Positions 47,476-58,372 of a DNA stretch of 64,000 nt are shown here, piece by piece (positions within the stretch are counted from its first letter, which is position 1; each line of letters starts with the position of its first letter). Made by a program: the position numbers and the translations under genes. The stretch lies in NCBI GenBank assembly GCA_963702075.1, contig OY969703.1, positions 1,054,001-1,118,000 of the forward strand, read 5' to 3'. The notes beneath the pieces are model-generated. The model did no database searches and was not told where the DNA came from. It saw only the letters and a list, made by a program, of their open reading frames with translations. Origin of the DNA: VAYN01 sp963702075. GTDB lineage: Bacteria; Actinomycetota; Thermoleophilia; Solirubrobacterales; 70-9.

Positions 47476-48057
47476 ATGGAGCTGCTCGGCTACATAGCGG
47501 CGCTCCCGCTCGCCGCCGAGGAGAGCGAAAGCGGCGGCAGCTTCCTGGTCAGCCCGGGCCTCGGCCTGATGATCTGGACGCTGGTCCTGTTCCTGTTCAC
47601 GATGTGGGTGTTGAGCAAGGTCGCCTTCCCGAAGATCCAGGAAGCGCTCGACAAACGCGCGAAGACGATCAGCGAGTCGATCGAAGCTGCCGAACGCCAG
47701 CGCAAGGAATCCGACGAGCTGCTGGCCGAGTACCGGGGCCGCCTCTCCGAGGCTCGCGAGCAGGCCGACGACATCATGGCCCGGGCCCGCAAATCCGCCG
47801 AGACGGCGGAAGCCGAGGCTGCTGCCGCGGGTAAAGAGAAGCGCGAGGAGCTGGTCGAGGCCGCCAAACGCGACATCGAGGCGGAGACCCGTCGTTCGCT
47901 CGACCAGATCCGCCAGGAGGTCGCGGACCTCACCGTGCTCGCAACCGAGCGGGTGACCCGCAAATCGCTTAATCCCGAGGACCAGAAACGGCTCGTCGAG
48001 GAGGCGCTCAGCGAGGTCGACTTCTCGACCCTCTCCGGCACGGAGAGCAACAACTAG
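47476..48057 (+). CDS. atpF: ATP synthase F0 subunit b
   Basis: The 193-residue protein has one N-terminal membrane helix (about 33-53, L-M-I-W-T-L-V-L-F-L-F-T-M-W-V-L) and then a long charged coiled coil forming the peripheral stalk. It begins 4 nt after atpE and ends 2 nt before atpH. Confidence 0.95.
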   Translation: MELLGYIAALPLAAEESESGGSFLVSPGLGLMIWTLVLFLFTMWVLSKVAFPKIQEALDKRAKTISESIEAAERQRKESDELLAEYRGRLSEAREQADDIMARARKSAETAEAEAAAAGKEKREELVEAAKRDIEAETRRSLDQIRQEVADLTVLATERVTRKSLNPEDQKRLVEEALSEVDFSTLSGTESNN

Positions 48058-48059
48058 CG

Positions 48060-48593
48060 ATGGCCGACGCAGCTCGCGTATACGCGGAGGCCCTCTTCGA
48101 GGTGGGCCGCGACAAAGGCAAGCTGGACGCGCTGCAGCAGCAGCTCGGCCAGTTCGCCGATGCCGTCGACCGCAACCGCGAGCTGCAGGTCTTCTTCTTC
48201 AGCCCCTACCTCTCCACGGCGGAGAAGCAGGAGGGGATCGAGAAGGCGATCACGGGCGCCGAGCCCGAGCTGATCAACTTCCTCGAGCTGCTCGTCGACA
48301 AGCACCGGATGACGGAGGTCTTCCGCATCCGGCGCGAGCTCGACGAGCTCTGGAAGCGTGAGAACCGCCGCATCGACGTCACCGTCACCAGCGCCGTCGA
48401 GCTGGACCCGGCGGTGGTCGAGAAAATCGGCCAGGAGGTCGAACGCCAGACCGAGGAGAAGGTCGACCTCTCGAGCAGGGTCGACAGCGAGATCCTCGGC
48501 GGCATCGTGCTGCAGGTCGGCAACATGGTCCTGGACGCGAGTATCCGCAGTCGCCTGGAGAAACTTCGAAAGAGCGTCGCCACCGCGGCGTAA
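48060..48593 (+). CDS. atpH: ATP synthase F1 subunit delta
   Basis: The 177-residue OSCP/delta protein has a helical N-terminal domain and a C-terminal region with the conserved G-G-I-V-L-Q-V-G-N-M-V-L-D-A-S-I-R-S-R-L signature. It joins the peripheral stalk to F1. The standalone, normal-length delta differs from the mycobacterial b-delta fusion. Confidence 0.95.
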   Translation: MADAARVYAEALFEVGRDKGKLDALQQQLGQFADAVDRNRELQVFFFSPYLSTAEKQEGIEKAITGAEPELINFLELLVDKHRMTEVFRIRRELDELWKRENRRIDVTVTSAVELDPAVVEKIGQEVERQTEEKVDLSSRVDSEILGGIVLQVGNMVLDASIRSRLEKLRKSVATAA

Positions 48594-48611
48594 GGAGGCA
48601 GAGAGCACCCG

Positions 48612-50267
<1,656 letters not shown>

Positions 50268-50287
50268 CGGCCGGGAGCGACTCCCTC

Positions 50288-51211
50288 ATGGCAACGCAGA
50301 AGGAAGTCAAGAATCGCATCGCGTCGGTCAAGAACATCAACAAGATCACGCGGGCGATGGAGATGGTCGCGGCGGCGCGCCTGCGCCGCGCCGAACAGCG
50401 GATCGCCGACATGCGCCCCTACGCCGAGGGGATGCGCAAGCTGACCCGCCGCGCCGCCGCCCAGGCGGGCGGCATCCCGCGGGTGCCGGTCCTGGAAGAG
50501 CGCGAGAACGTCGAGCGCGTCGGGATCGTCCTCGTCACCGGCGACCGCGGTCTCGCCGGGGCTTTCAACTCGAACATCATCCGCGAGGGGATGCGGCTGG
50601 CGGCGAAAGTCCGCGAGGAAGGCGCCCAGCCCGCTTTTGCCGTGGTCGGCCGCAAGGGCGTCTCCGCCCTCACCTTCCGCAAGCAGGAGGTGACCGATTC
50701 CTACGTCGGCTTCACCGACCGCCCCGCCTTTGCCAACGCTCGTGAAATCGGCGAGGCGCTTACCGCCCGCTACGTCGACCAGGATCTCGACCGGGTCGAG
50801 CTGATCTACAACCGTTTCGTCTCACCCCTCACCCAGCATGTATGGCGCCAGACGCTGCTGCCCTTGCAGCAGGCCGAGGTGACCGGCGAGGGTGCCGACG
50901 AGGAGGCAGCGGCCGAAGAAGAGGAAACCGATGCGGAGAAGGCCCAGAGCCGCTCGGAGTGGATCTACGAGCCCGATCCCGAGGAGCTGCTGGCGCGGCT
51001 GATCCCGGAGTACGTGACGATCTCGGTCTACCGGGCGCTGCTGGAGTCGGCCGCCTCGGAGCTGGGCGCGCGGATGACGGCGATGCGCAACGCGGCCGAG
51101 AACGCGGAGACGATGATCGGCGACCTGACCCTGGAGATGAACCGGGTCCGTCAGGCGGAGATCACGCAGGAGATCTTGGAGGTCGTCGGCGGCGCCGAGG
51201 CGCTCGGCTAG
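50288..51211 (+). CDS. atpG: ATP synthase F1 subunit gamma
   Basis: The 307-residue gamma subunit has the N-terminal coiled-coil start K-N-R-I-A-S-V-K-N-I-N-K-I-T-R-A-M-E-M-V-A-A and the C-terminal counterpart M-R-N-A-A-E-N-A-E-T-M-I. An acidic insertion of about 25 residues (near 200-225, E-E-A-A-A-E-E-E-E-T-D) lies in the globular part. It is the rotor shaft. Confidence 0.96.
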   Translation: MATQKEVKNRIASVKNINKITRAMEMVAAARLRRAEQRIADMRPYAEGMRKLTRRAAAQAGGIPRVPVLEERENVERVGIVLVTGDRGLAGAFNSNIIREGMRLAAKVREEGAQPAFAVVGRKGVSALTFRKQEVTDSYVGFTDRPAFANAREIGEALTARYVDQDLDRVELIYNRFVSPLTQHVWRQTLLPLQQAEVTGEGADEEAAAEEEETDAEKAQSRSEWIYEPDPEELLARLIPEYVTISVYRALLESAASELGARMTAMRNAAENAETMIGDLTLEMNRVRQAEITQEILEVVGGAEALG

Positions 51212-51268
51212 GCGACGACCTGACCACCACCAACGACAACTTCGATTCGATGATCAGAAAAGGAACCC

Positions 51269-52708
51269 ATGGCTGAGAGCAACGGAAGCAACGGAACCAA
51301 CCAGGGGCGGGTCGAGCAGGTGACCGGCGTGGTCATCGACGCGGTCTTCCCCGACCACCTGCCGGAGATCTTCTCGGCGGTGACGATCGAGACCAGCGGC
51401 GGCGACGGCGACGGCGAATCGGCCGTCCTCGTCTGCGAGGTGCAGCAGCACCTCGGCGACGACCGCGTCCGCGCGGTCGCGATGGACGCCACCGACGGGA
51501 TCGAGCGCGGGGCCGTCGTCACCGACACCGGCGGCCCGATCACGGTCCCGGTCGGCGACGTCACCCTTGGCCGCATCTTCAACCTGCTCGGTGAGCCGAT
51601 CGACAACGGCGAGGAGCTCGGCGAGGTCGAGCGCTGGCCGATCCACCGGCCCGCCCCGAAGGCCTCCGACCTGACCCCGACGCAGGAGATGCTCGAGACC
51701 GGGATCAAGGTCATCGACCTCCTCGCTCCCTACGCCAAAGGCGGCAAGGTCGGGCTGTTCGGCGGTGCCGGCGTCGGCAAGACCGTGCTGATCCAGGAGC
51801 TGATCCGCAACATCGCCGAGGAGCACTCCGGCCTCTCCGCCTTCGTCGGCGTCGGCGAGCGCTCGCGGGAGGGCAACGACCTCTGGCTGGAGATGAAAGA
51901 GTCGGGCGTGATCGACAAGACGATGCTGGTCTTCGGTCAGATGAACGAGCCCCCGGGCGCCCGCCTGCGCGTCGCCCTCTCCGGGCTGACGATGGCCGAG
52001 TACTACCGCGAGCAGGGCGGCCAGGACGTGCTCCTGTTCATCGACAACATCTTCCGCTTCGTCCAGGCGGGCTCCGAGGTCTCGGCGCTGCTCGGGCGGA
52101 TGCCTTCGGCGGTCGGCTACCAGCCGACGCTGGAGACCGAGATGGGCGGCCTGCAGGAGCGGATCACCTCAACCGACCGCGGTTCGGTGACCTCGATCCA
52201 GGCGGTCTACGTCCCCGCCGACGACTACACCGACCCGGCCCCGGCCTCGGTGTTCGCCCACCTGAACGCGACCACCGCGCTCTCGCGGTCGATCTCCGAG
52301 AAAGGGATCTACCCGGCGGTCGACCCGCTCGACTCGACCTCGACGATCCTCAAGCCGGACGTCGTCGGCGACGAGCACTACCGGACCGCGACCGAGGTCC
52401 AGGAGGTGCTGCAGCGCTACAAGGAGCTGCAGGACATCATCGCCATCCTCGGCATCGACGAGCTCTCCGACGAGGACCGCCAGACGGTCTCCCGGGCCCG
52501 CAAGATCGAGCGCTTCCTCTCGCAGCCGTTCTTCGTCGCCGAACAGTTCACCGGCCGCTCCGGCGAGTATGTGCCGGTGGCCGAGACGGTGCGCGGCTTC
52601 CGCGAGATCCTCGACGGCGAGCACGACGACCTCTCCGAGGGAGCCTTCTACATGCAGGGCTCGATCGACCAGGTCCTCGAGAACGCCAAGTCCGGCGCCG
52701 CTGCCTAG
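51269..52708 (+). CDS. atpD: ATP synthase F1 subunit beta
   Basis: The 479-residue catalytic subunit has Walker A G-G-A-G-V-G-K-T near residue 170, catalytic Glu in V-G-E-R-S-R-E-G-N-D, Walker B L-L-F-I-D-N-I-F-R-F, and the P-S-A-V-G-Y-Q-P-T-L motif. An AAAAGGA ribosome site precedes ATG 51269. Confidence 0.97.
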   Translation: MAESNGSNGTNQGRVEQVTGVVIDAVFPDHLPEIFSAVTIETSGGDGDGESAVLVCEVQQHLGDDRVRAVAMDATDGIERGAVVTDTGGPITVPVGDVTLGRIFNLLGEPIDNGEELGEVERWPIHRPAPKASDLTPTQEMLETGIKVIDLLAPYAKGGKVGLFGGAGVGKTVLIQELIRNIAEEHSGLSAFVGVGERSREGNDLWLEMKESGVIDKTMLVFGQMNEPPGARLRVALSGLTMAEYYREQGGQDVLLFIDNIFRFVQAGSEVSALLGRMPSAVGYQPTLETEMGGLQERITSTDRGSVTSIQAVYVPADDYTDPAPASVFAHLNATTALSRSISEKGIYPAVDPLDSTSTILKPDVVGDEHYRTATEVQEVLQRYKELQDIIAILGIDELSDEDRQTVSRARKIERFLSQPFFVAEQFTGRSGEYVPVAETVRGFREILDGEHDDLSEGAFYMQGSIDQVLENAKSGAAA

Positions 52709-52717
52709 GGCACGTAG

Positions 52718-53131
52718 ATGGCCGCGGAGCACATGGTCGACGTCGAAATCCTGACCCCGGAGGGCGAGGTCTGGAGCGGTGAAGCGCGCCAGGTCTCGAC
52801 CCGGACCGAGGCCGGTGAAATCGGCATCCTCGCCAACCACGCTCCCGTCCTCGCGGCGCTGCGGCCGACCGAGCTCCGCCTCCACGTCTCCGAGTCGGAG
52901 ACCAAAACCTACGCGCAGGCCCACGGTTGGCTGCAGGTCTACGGCAACCGCGCCCGGCTCCTGCTCGAGGAGGCGATTTCGCCTGAGGACCTCGACAGCG
53001 GCACGCTCAAAGAGCAGCTCTCCGATGCCGAGCAGCGGCTTTCCGAGAGCGAGGACGGTAGTGCCGAGCAGAATCGGGCGCAGAAAGACCGGGACCGGGC
53101 CGAAGCGTTCCTCTCGATCGCCGGGGCGTGA
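52718..53131 (+). CDS. atpC: ATP synthase F1 subunit epsilon
   Basis: The 137-residue epsilon subunit has the N-terminal beta-sandwich (V-E-I-L-T-P-E-G-E-V-W-S-G, then E-I-G-I-L-A-N-H-A-P) and a C-terminal helical pair from about residue 88. It regulates F1. Its stop codon directly abuts structured repeat copy A2. Confidence 0.95.
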   Translation: MAAEHMVDVEILTPEGEVWSGEARQVSTRTEAGEIGILANHAPVLAALRPTELRLHVSESETKTYAQAHGWLQVYGNRARLLLEEAISPEDLDSGTLKEQLSDAEQRLSESEDGSAEQNRAQKDRDRAEAFLSIAGA

Positions 53132-53267
53132 GGGGAGCCGGTACTCCCCCTCCGGAATTGACCTCCCCTTCGCTTCGCTTCGGGGAGAACCTGCTGCGCG
53201 GCTATCGCCGCGCAAGAACCAGATTGCATATCGCCGAACATTCCTCCGGGGGAGCACCGGCTCCCCT
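53131..53267 (+). repeat. structured repeat family A, copy 2
   Basis: The second copy begins at the last base of the atpC stop. Outer arms are GAGCCGGT / ACCGGCTC; inner stems are CTCCCC/GGGGAG and TGCGCGGC-TATC-GCCGCGCA. The blocks CCGGAATTGACCTCCCC and CAGATTGCATATCGCCGAAC match the other copies. Confidence 0.85.
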
Positions 53268-53306
53268 TCGACGCGTAGCGGTTCTTCGTATTAGCTGGAG
53301 GTCTTT

Positions 53307-54395
53307 ATGAGTGACGAGCTGGTTTTTCTTGCCAAGCGGCTGATCAGCTTTGAAACCTGTGAGCCGGATGGGATTTCGGAGGCCGCGGGGTTCGTGCAGG
53401 GGTGGCTGGAAGCTCGGGGGATCGAGACGAAGGCCGACGAGGTGCGCGGTCTGCCAGTGGTGATGGCCGAGGTCGGGCCCGCGGACGCCCCGACCGTGGT
53501 TCTGCATGGGCACATCGACGTGGTGCCGGGGCACCCCGCGCAGTTCGTGCCCGAGACCGCCGGCGACCGGCTGATCGGGCGCGGGGCCTACGACATGAAG
53601 GGCGCGGTCGCGGCGATGCTGCTGGTGATCGCGGCGATGCGCGACCAGGACAGGGTGCGGGTGCGGCTGGGGATCGTCGGCGACGAGGAGTCCGAGGAGG
53701 ACGCCGAGCGCGGCTCCGACCACCTCGTCGACACCGGCTTCATCGGCGACTTCGCGATTACCGGCGAGCCGACCGACCTCCACATCGGGATCGAGGCCAA
53801 GGGGGTGCTGGCGTTGCGGCTGGAGGTGGGGGGGACGGCGGCGCACGGCGCCACCCCCTGGCTCGGCGACAACGCCGTCCTCAACGCGATCGACGTTTTC
53901 CGGAGTATCGAGTCGCTACCGTTTGCCCGACACAGCTCGGAGCTGTTCGACCGACCTTCGATCAACCTGGGACGGATCGTTGGCGGCGACGCTCTCAACA
54001 AGGTGCCCGACCAATGCGTGATCGACGTCGATATCCGCTACCTGCCCGGCCAGGATCCAGAGGCGATCCTTGCCGAAGTGCGCGAAATTCCGGGCAGCGA
54101 GGCAAGGGCGCTGCTGACCCGGCCCCCCGCCACGGTCGACCGCAACTCCGCCTACGTGGGGGCGCTGCGCACCTCGGCCCGGGCGCATCACGACGGCGAG
54201 CCGATGAGCGTCGGCCGCGACGGCGCCTCCGACGCGGTCTCCTTCCTGCGGGTGGGGGTGCCGGCGGTCGAGTTCGGCCCCGTCGGGGCGGGTCACCACG
54301 GCCCGGCCGAGTGGGTCTCGCTCTCTTCGCTGCAGACCTACCGGCAGGCGCTCGAGTCCTTCCTGCGGGCGATCCCGGACTGCCTCGATGAGTGA
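53307..54395 (+). CDS. M20-family metallopeptidase (ArgE/DapE-like)
   Basis: The 362-residue M20 protein has the zinc-binding H-G-H-I-D-V-V-P near residue 72, G-R-G-A-Y-D-M-K-G-A, the catalytic Glu pair in V-G-D-E-E-S-E-E, and a dimerisation lid domain (about 170-280). Relatives hydrolyse amide bonds of acetylornithine, succinyl-diaminopimelate or dipeptides. The substrate is not resolved. A GGAGG ribosome site precedes ATG 53307. Its end overlaps the LCP gene by 8 nt. Confidence 0.88.
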   Translation: MSDELVFLAKRLISFETCEPDGISEAAGFVQGWLEARGIETKADEVRGLPVVMAEVGPADAPTVVLHGHIDVVPGHPAQFVPETAGDRLIGRGAYDMKGAVAAMLLVIAAMRDQDRVRVRLGIVGDEESEEDAERGSDHLVDTGFIGDFAITGEPTDLHIGIEAKGVLALRLEVGGTAAHGATPWLGDNAVLNAIDVFRSIESLPFARHSSELFDRPSINLGRIVGGDALNKVPDQCVIDVDIRYLPGQDPEAILAEVREIPGSEARALLTRPPATVDRNSAYVGALRTSARAHHDGEPMSVGRDGASDAVSFLRVGVPAVEFGPVGAGHHGPAEWVSLSSLQTYRQALESFLRAIPDCLDE

Positions 54396-56055
54396 CGAGC
54401 CGCTGAACACGCAAGGCTGGTCGCCGAAGAAGCCGCCCCCGAGCGGCGACGGCGAGCAGGCGCCGAAGCCGAAGCGGTTCTGGTGGCGCTTCGTCCTTGC
54501 CTCGGTGCTGATCGTCGCCGTCTCCGCGGGGGCGACCGCGACCAGCGTCCTCCTCTACATCGACAGCATCGCCCAGGCGCTCGGCCACAACGACCGCCTT
54601 CACGACAAACTGAGCCGGGCCCTCGCCAACGTCCACCCCGGCGACCCCGAGAACATCCTCATCCTCGGCTCCGACAAACGCGCCGGCGAAGAATTCGAAG
54701 AAGACCCCGGGCGCTCGGACACCACGATCCTGCTCCGGCTCGATCCGGAAAAGGACTCGATCGCGGTGATGTCGATCCCCCGCGACCTCAAGGTCGAAAT
54801 CCCCGAATACGGAACCGGCAAGTTCAACGAAGCGTATTCCTACGGCGGACCGAAGATGACGCTGCAGGTGGTCAAGGAACTGACCGGGCTGAAGATCAAC
54901 CACGTCGTCAACGTCGACTTCCTCGGCTTCGTCCGCGCCGTCGACGCGATCGGCTGTGTCTACACCGACGTCGACCGCCGCTACTACCACTCCAACGCCG
55001 GCCTGGCGGCAGACGAACAGTATTCGGAAATCAACATCCAGCCGGGTTACCAGAAGCTCTGCGGCAAAAAGGCCCTGCAGTACGTGCGCTATCGCCACAC
55101 CGATACCGACATCGTCCGCTCGGCCCGCCAGCAGTCCTTCATCAGCGACGCTCGCCAGCAGATCTCGGTCCAGGACCTCGTCTTCGACCAGCGCAACCTG
55201 ATCGACATCTTCACCGAATACACCACCTCCGACATCAGCGACGGCAGGACGATGCTGGACGTGCTGAAACTCTTCATCGCATCGCGCAATGCAGCGATCA
55301 AGCAGGTCCACTTCCCGGCCGAACTTGGTCCGAGCTATGTCTATGCCTCGCATAGCGCGATCGAAGGCGCCGTCAAGGAATTCCTCAGCGGCGAGACCAG
55401 CGAAGAAGCGGGGGGCGGCGAAGAAAGCTCCTCCAGCGGCAAGAGCGGCGGCAAGAAGAAGTCGCACGGGGGCGGCAAGTCCAAGCACGGCAAGAAGCAC
55501 AAGAAGCCGAAGCCGAAGGTCAAGGTGGTCAAGCCCGGCGACGACGGTCTCATCCCGGCGCGCGAAGTCGGCGAAGCCGAGGCCGACGCGGTCGCCCGCA
55601 AGGTCGGCGGCGGCTTTCCCGTCTTCTACCCGACGCGGCTGCCATCAGGGGCGCATTACGTCGAAACCGACCCCTACGAACACGTCGTCGACCCCCGCGT
55701 CTACCGCTTCAAGGACAGCGACGGCAATCGCCACGTCGCCTACAAAATGGTCGCGGTGATGGAAGAGCCCGACGGCTACCACTACTTCGGGGTGCAGGGA
55801 ATCAAGGGCTGGGAAGACCCGCCGATCCTCGCCAACGCCAGTGTCACCGAGGAAATCCACGGGCGCGAATACGACATCTTCGTTGACAGTGGGCGGATCA
55901 AATTGATCGCCTGGCACCGCGGGTCGAACACCTACTGGATCGCCAACGACCTCGAACAGTCGCTCGGCAACGAACAGATGGTCGGGATGGCGCGATCCGC
56001 CGATCTCGTGATGGGAAAGAAAAAGCCGAAGAAACAGGGTAGGAGGCACCCATGA
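54388..56055 (+). CDS. LytR-CpsA-Psr (LCP) family glycopolymer ligase with extra C-terminal domain
   Basis: The 555-residue protein has a cytosolic Pro/Lys tail, one membrane helix (about 31-53), and an extracytoplasmic LCP domain (about 85-330). The LCP domain has S-D-T-T-I-L-L-R-L, S-I-P-R-D-L-K-V, and Y-V-R-Y-R-H-T-D-T-D-I-V-R-S-A-R-Q-Q. A Gly/Ser/Lys-rich linker (about 345-385) leads to an unrecognised 160-residue domain. LCP enzymes attach glycopolymers from undecaprenyl carriers to peptidoglycan. The stop overlaps the ugd start (ATGA). Confidence 0.9.
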   Translation: MSDEPLNTQGWSPKKPPPSGDGEQAPKPKRFWWRFVLASVLIVAVSAGATATSVLLYIDSIAQALGHNDRLHDKLSRALANVHPGDPENILILGSDKRAGEEFEEDPGRSDTTILLRLDPEKDSIAVMSIPRDLKVEIPEYGTGKFNEAYSYGGPKMTLQVVKELTGLKINHVVNVDFLGFVRAVDAIGCVYTDVDRRYYHSNAGLAADEQYSEINIQPGYQKLCGKKALQYVRYRHTDTDIVRSARQQSFISDARQQISVQDLVFDQRNLIDIFTEYTTSDISDGRTMLDVLKLFIASRNAAIKQVHFPAELGPSYVYASHSAIEGAVKEFLSGETSEEAGGGEESSSSGKSGGKKKSHGGGKSKHGKKHKKPKPKVKVVKPGDDGLIPAREVGEAEADAVARKVGGGFPVFYPTRLPSGAHYVETDPYEHVVDPRVYRFKDSDGNRHVAYKMVAVMEEPDGYHYFGVQGIKGWEDPPILANASVTEEIHGREYDIFVDSGRIKLIAWHRGSNTYWIANDLEQSLGNEQMVGMARSADLVMGKKKPKKQGRRHP

Positions 56056-57362
56056 GTGAGCAGCTGGAGCCAGTCGGCGTAATCGGAGTGGGCTGGGTCG
56101 GGCTGGTCACGGCGGCTTGCTTCGCCGAGCTCGGCCACCGCGTCGTCGCCCGCGACATCCTCCCCGAGAAGGTGGAGGCGCTCTCGCGCGGCGAGGTGGC
56201 GATCCACGAGCCCGGCCTCGAGGACCTGCTGCGGCGCAACGCCGAGCGGATCACCTTCACGACCGACATGAACGAGCTGCTGGAGAGCGCGCGCCTGCTC
56301 TTCGTCTGCGTCGACACGCCACCGACCTACTCCGGCGACGCCGATCTCTCGCGGGTGCGGGCGGTCGTCCAGGAGCTGCCCGAAGGCAGCGACCACGTGC
56401 TGATCATGAAGAGCACGGTCCCGGCCGGGACGGGGCAGTCGATTCGCCGCGACATGCCCGAGCTGGCCTACGTCTCCTGTCCCGAGTTCCTCAAGGAGGG
56501 GACCGCGGTCGCGGACTTCATGCACCCCGACCGCGTCGTGGTCGGTTCCGACCCCGGTGACGAGGGAGCCTCCGACGCGGTCGAAGCGCTCTACAAGCCG
56601 CTCGGTGGCGAGATCCTCCGCACCGACGTCGCCAGCGCCGAGATGATCAAGCTTGCTTCGAATGCGTTTCTGGCGACCAAGATCTCTTTCATCAACGAGA
56701 TCGCCAACGTTTGCGAGGAGGTCGGTGCCGACGTCGGCCAGGTGGCGAAGGGCATGGGCCTGGACGAGCGGATCGGCCACTCGTTCCTGCGGGCCGGGAT
56801 CGGCTACGGGGGCAGTTGCTTCCCCAAGGACGTCAGCGCCCTGAAGATGCTGGCCGGGAACACCGGCTACCACTTCCAGCTGCTGACCGCGGTGATCGAG
56901 GTCAACGAGCTGCAGAAGCGCCGCGTCGTCGGCAAGCTGGAGAAGCACCTCGGCTCGCTGATCGGCAAACGGGTCGCTTTGCTGGGCCTCGCCTTCAAGC
57001 CCGACACCGACGACATGCGCGAGGCCTCCAGCCTCGTCCTCGCAGCGCGGCTGCAGGGCGAGGGGGCGGAGGTGGTCGCCTACGACCCGGTTGCCGCCGA
57101 GCGCGCCGCCGGGATGCTCGGCTCGGTCGAGATGGCGAACTCCGCGATCGAGGCGCTCGATGGCGCCGACGCCGCCGTCCTCGTCACCGAGTGGCGCGAG
57201 TTCGCCGAGCTCGACTGGGCCGCCGCCGCCGAGCGGATGGCACGGCCGCTGGTCGTCGACGGTCGCAACTTCCTCGACCCCGAGGCGCTGACTTCCGCAG
57301 GCTTCGAGTACGAGGGCATCGGCAGGACCGTGAACTTACCTCGACCGGCCACCGCCACTTAG
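56052..57362 (+). CDS. UDP-glucose/GDP-mannose 6-dehydrogenase family
   Basis: The 436-residue enzyme has an N-terminal Rossmann motif V-I-G-V-G-W-V-G-L-V-T, the middle helix K-L-A-S-N-A-F-L-A-T-K, and the catalytic Cys in G-Y-G-G-S-C-F-P-K-D. It oxidises the C6 hydroxyl of an NDP-hexose to the uronate with NAD. ATG 56052 overlaps the LCP stop by 4 nt. The following NDP-sugar genes support a surface polysaccharide pathway; UDP-glucose is likely but not proven. Confidence 0.92.
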   Translation: MSEQLEPVGVIGVGWVGLVTAACFAELGHRVVARDILPEKVEALSRGEVAIHEPGLEDLLRRNAERITFTTDMNELLESARLLFVCVDTPPTYSGDADLSRVRAVVQELPEGSDHVLIMKSTVPAGTGQSIRRDMPELAYVSCPEFLKEGTAVADFMHPDRVVVGSDPGDEGASDAVEALYKPLGGEILRTDVASAEMIKLASNAFLATKISFINEIANVCEEVGADVGQVAKGMGLDERIGHSFLRAGIGYGGSCFPKDVSALKMLAGNTGYHFQLLTAVIEVNELQKRRVVGKLEKHLGSLIGKRVALLGLAFKPDTDDMREASSLVLAARLQGEGAEVVAYDPVAAERAAGMLGSVEMANSAIEALDGADAAVLVTEWREFAELDWAAAAERMARPLVVDGRNFLDPEALTSAGFEYEGIGRTVNLPRPATAT

Positions 57363-57388
57363 CGGCCCCACCGTTCAGGGCTGCAGAG

Positions 57389-58372
57389 GTGCAAGCAATC
57401 GTCTTAGTCGGGGGAGAGGGAACGCGCCTGCGTCCCCTGACCTCCGACGTGCCGAAGCCGGCGGTGACGCTGGTCGATCGGCCCTTTCTCGCCTACGCGA
57501 TCGAGTGGCTGGCGGCGCACGGGGTCACCGAGGTCGTCCTCGCCTGTGGTTTCCTCCCCGACGTCCTGCGCGAGGCGCTCGGCGACGAGGAGCGCCACGC
57601 GGGGGTGACGATCACCTACGTGACCGAGCCGGAGCGGCTCGGCACCGCCGGCGCGATCCGCTTCGCCGCCGAGGCGCTCGGCGACCGGCTCGAGGAGCGC
57701 TTTCTCGCCCTCAACGGCGACGTCCTCGCCGACCTCGACCTCACCGCCCTCCTCCAGGCCCACGAGGAGCGCGGCGCTCGCGCCACGATTGCCCTTCACC
57801 CCGTCGAAGATTCCTCCCCCTACGGGCTGGTGCGATGCGACGGCGACGGCAAGGTGCTCGAGTTCCTCGAGAAGACGGGGGAGGCGGTGCCGGGGGAGAT
57901 CAACGCCGGCGCCTACGTGCTCGAGCGCTCCGCGCTCGACCTCGTCCCCGCCGGTCGCGCCGTCTCGATCGAGCGGGAGGTCTTCCCGCGCCTGGTCGGC
58001 GATGGCCTCTGCGGGGTGCTGCTCGACGGCTACTGGATGGACATCGGTACCCCTGAGCGCTACCTGCAGGCGAGCTGGGACATCTTGGAGGACCGGGTCG
58101 AGACCGAGGTCGAGCCGACCCGCCCCGGCTGCCTGGTCGCCGCGGGGGCCGAAGTCGACGCCGAGGCCCGGGTCGGCGAGCGCGCCGTCATCTCCTCCGA
58201 CTGCTGGATCGAGGCCGGCGCGGAGCTGAACGAAACGGTCCTGCTCGACGGCTGCACCGTCGGGGCGGGTGCCCGCGTAGAGCGTTCGATCCTGGCTCCG
58301 GGGGCGACGGTCGAGGCGGGAGCGCAGCTCATCGACACCGTCATCGGCCGAGATGAAAGAGTCCCCGCCTGA
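57389..58372 (+). CDS. sugar-1-phosphate nucleotidyltransferase with left-handed beta-helix (mannose-1-phosphate guanylyltransferase-like)
   Basis: The 327-residue protein has the nucleotidyltransferase signature G-G-E-G-T-R-L-R-P-L-T and P-K-P-A, catalytic Asp in L-N-G-D, and a C-terminal hexapeptide-repeat region (about 245-325). It resembles GDP-mannose pyrophosphorylases. GTG 57389 is used, 26 nt after the dehydrogenase gene. Its TGA shares bases with the next ATG (TGATG). The neighbouring PGI/PMI isomerase fits a mannose route. Confidence 0.9.
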   Translation: MQAIVLVGGEGTRLRPLTSDVPKPAVTLVDRPFLAYAIEWLAAHGVTEVVLACGFLPDVLREALGDEERHAGVTITYVTEPERLGTAGAIRFAAEALGDRLEERFLALNGDVLADLDLTALLQAHEERGARATIALHPVEDSSPYGLVRCDGDGKVLEFLEKTGEAVPGEINAGAYVLERSALDLVPAGRAVSIEREVFPRLVGDGLCGVLLDGYWMDIGTPERYLQASWDILEDRVETEVEPTRPGCLVAAGAEVDAEARVGERAVISSDCWIEAGAELNETVLLDGCTVGAGARVERSILAPGATVEAGAQLIDTVIGRDERVPA

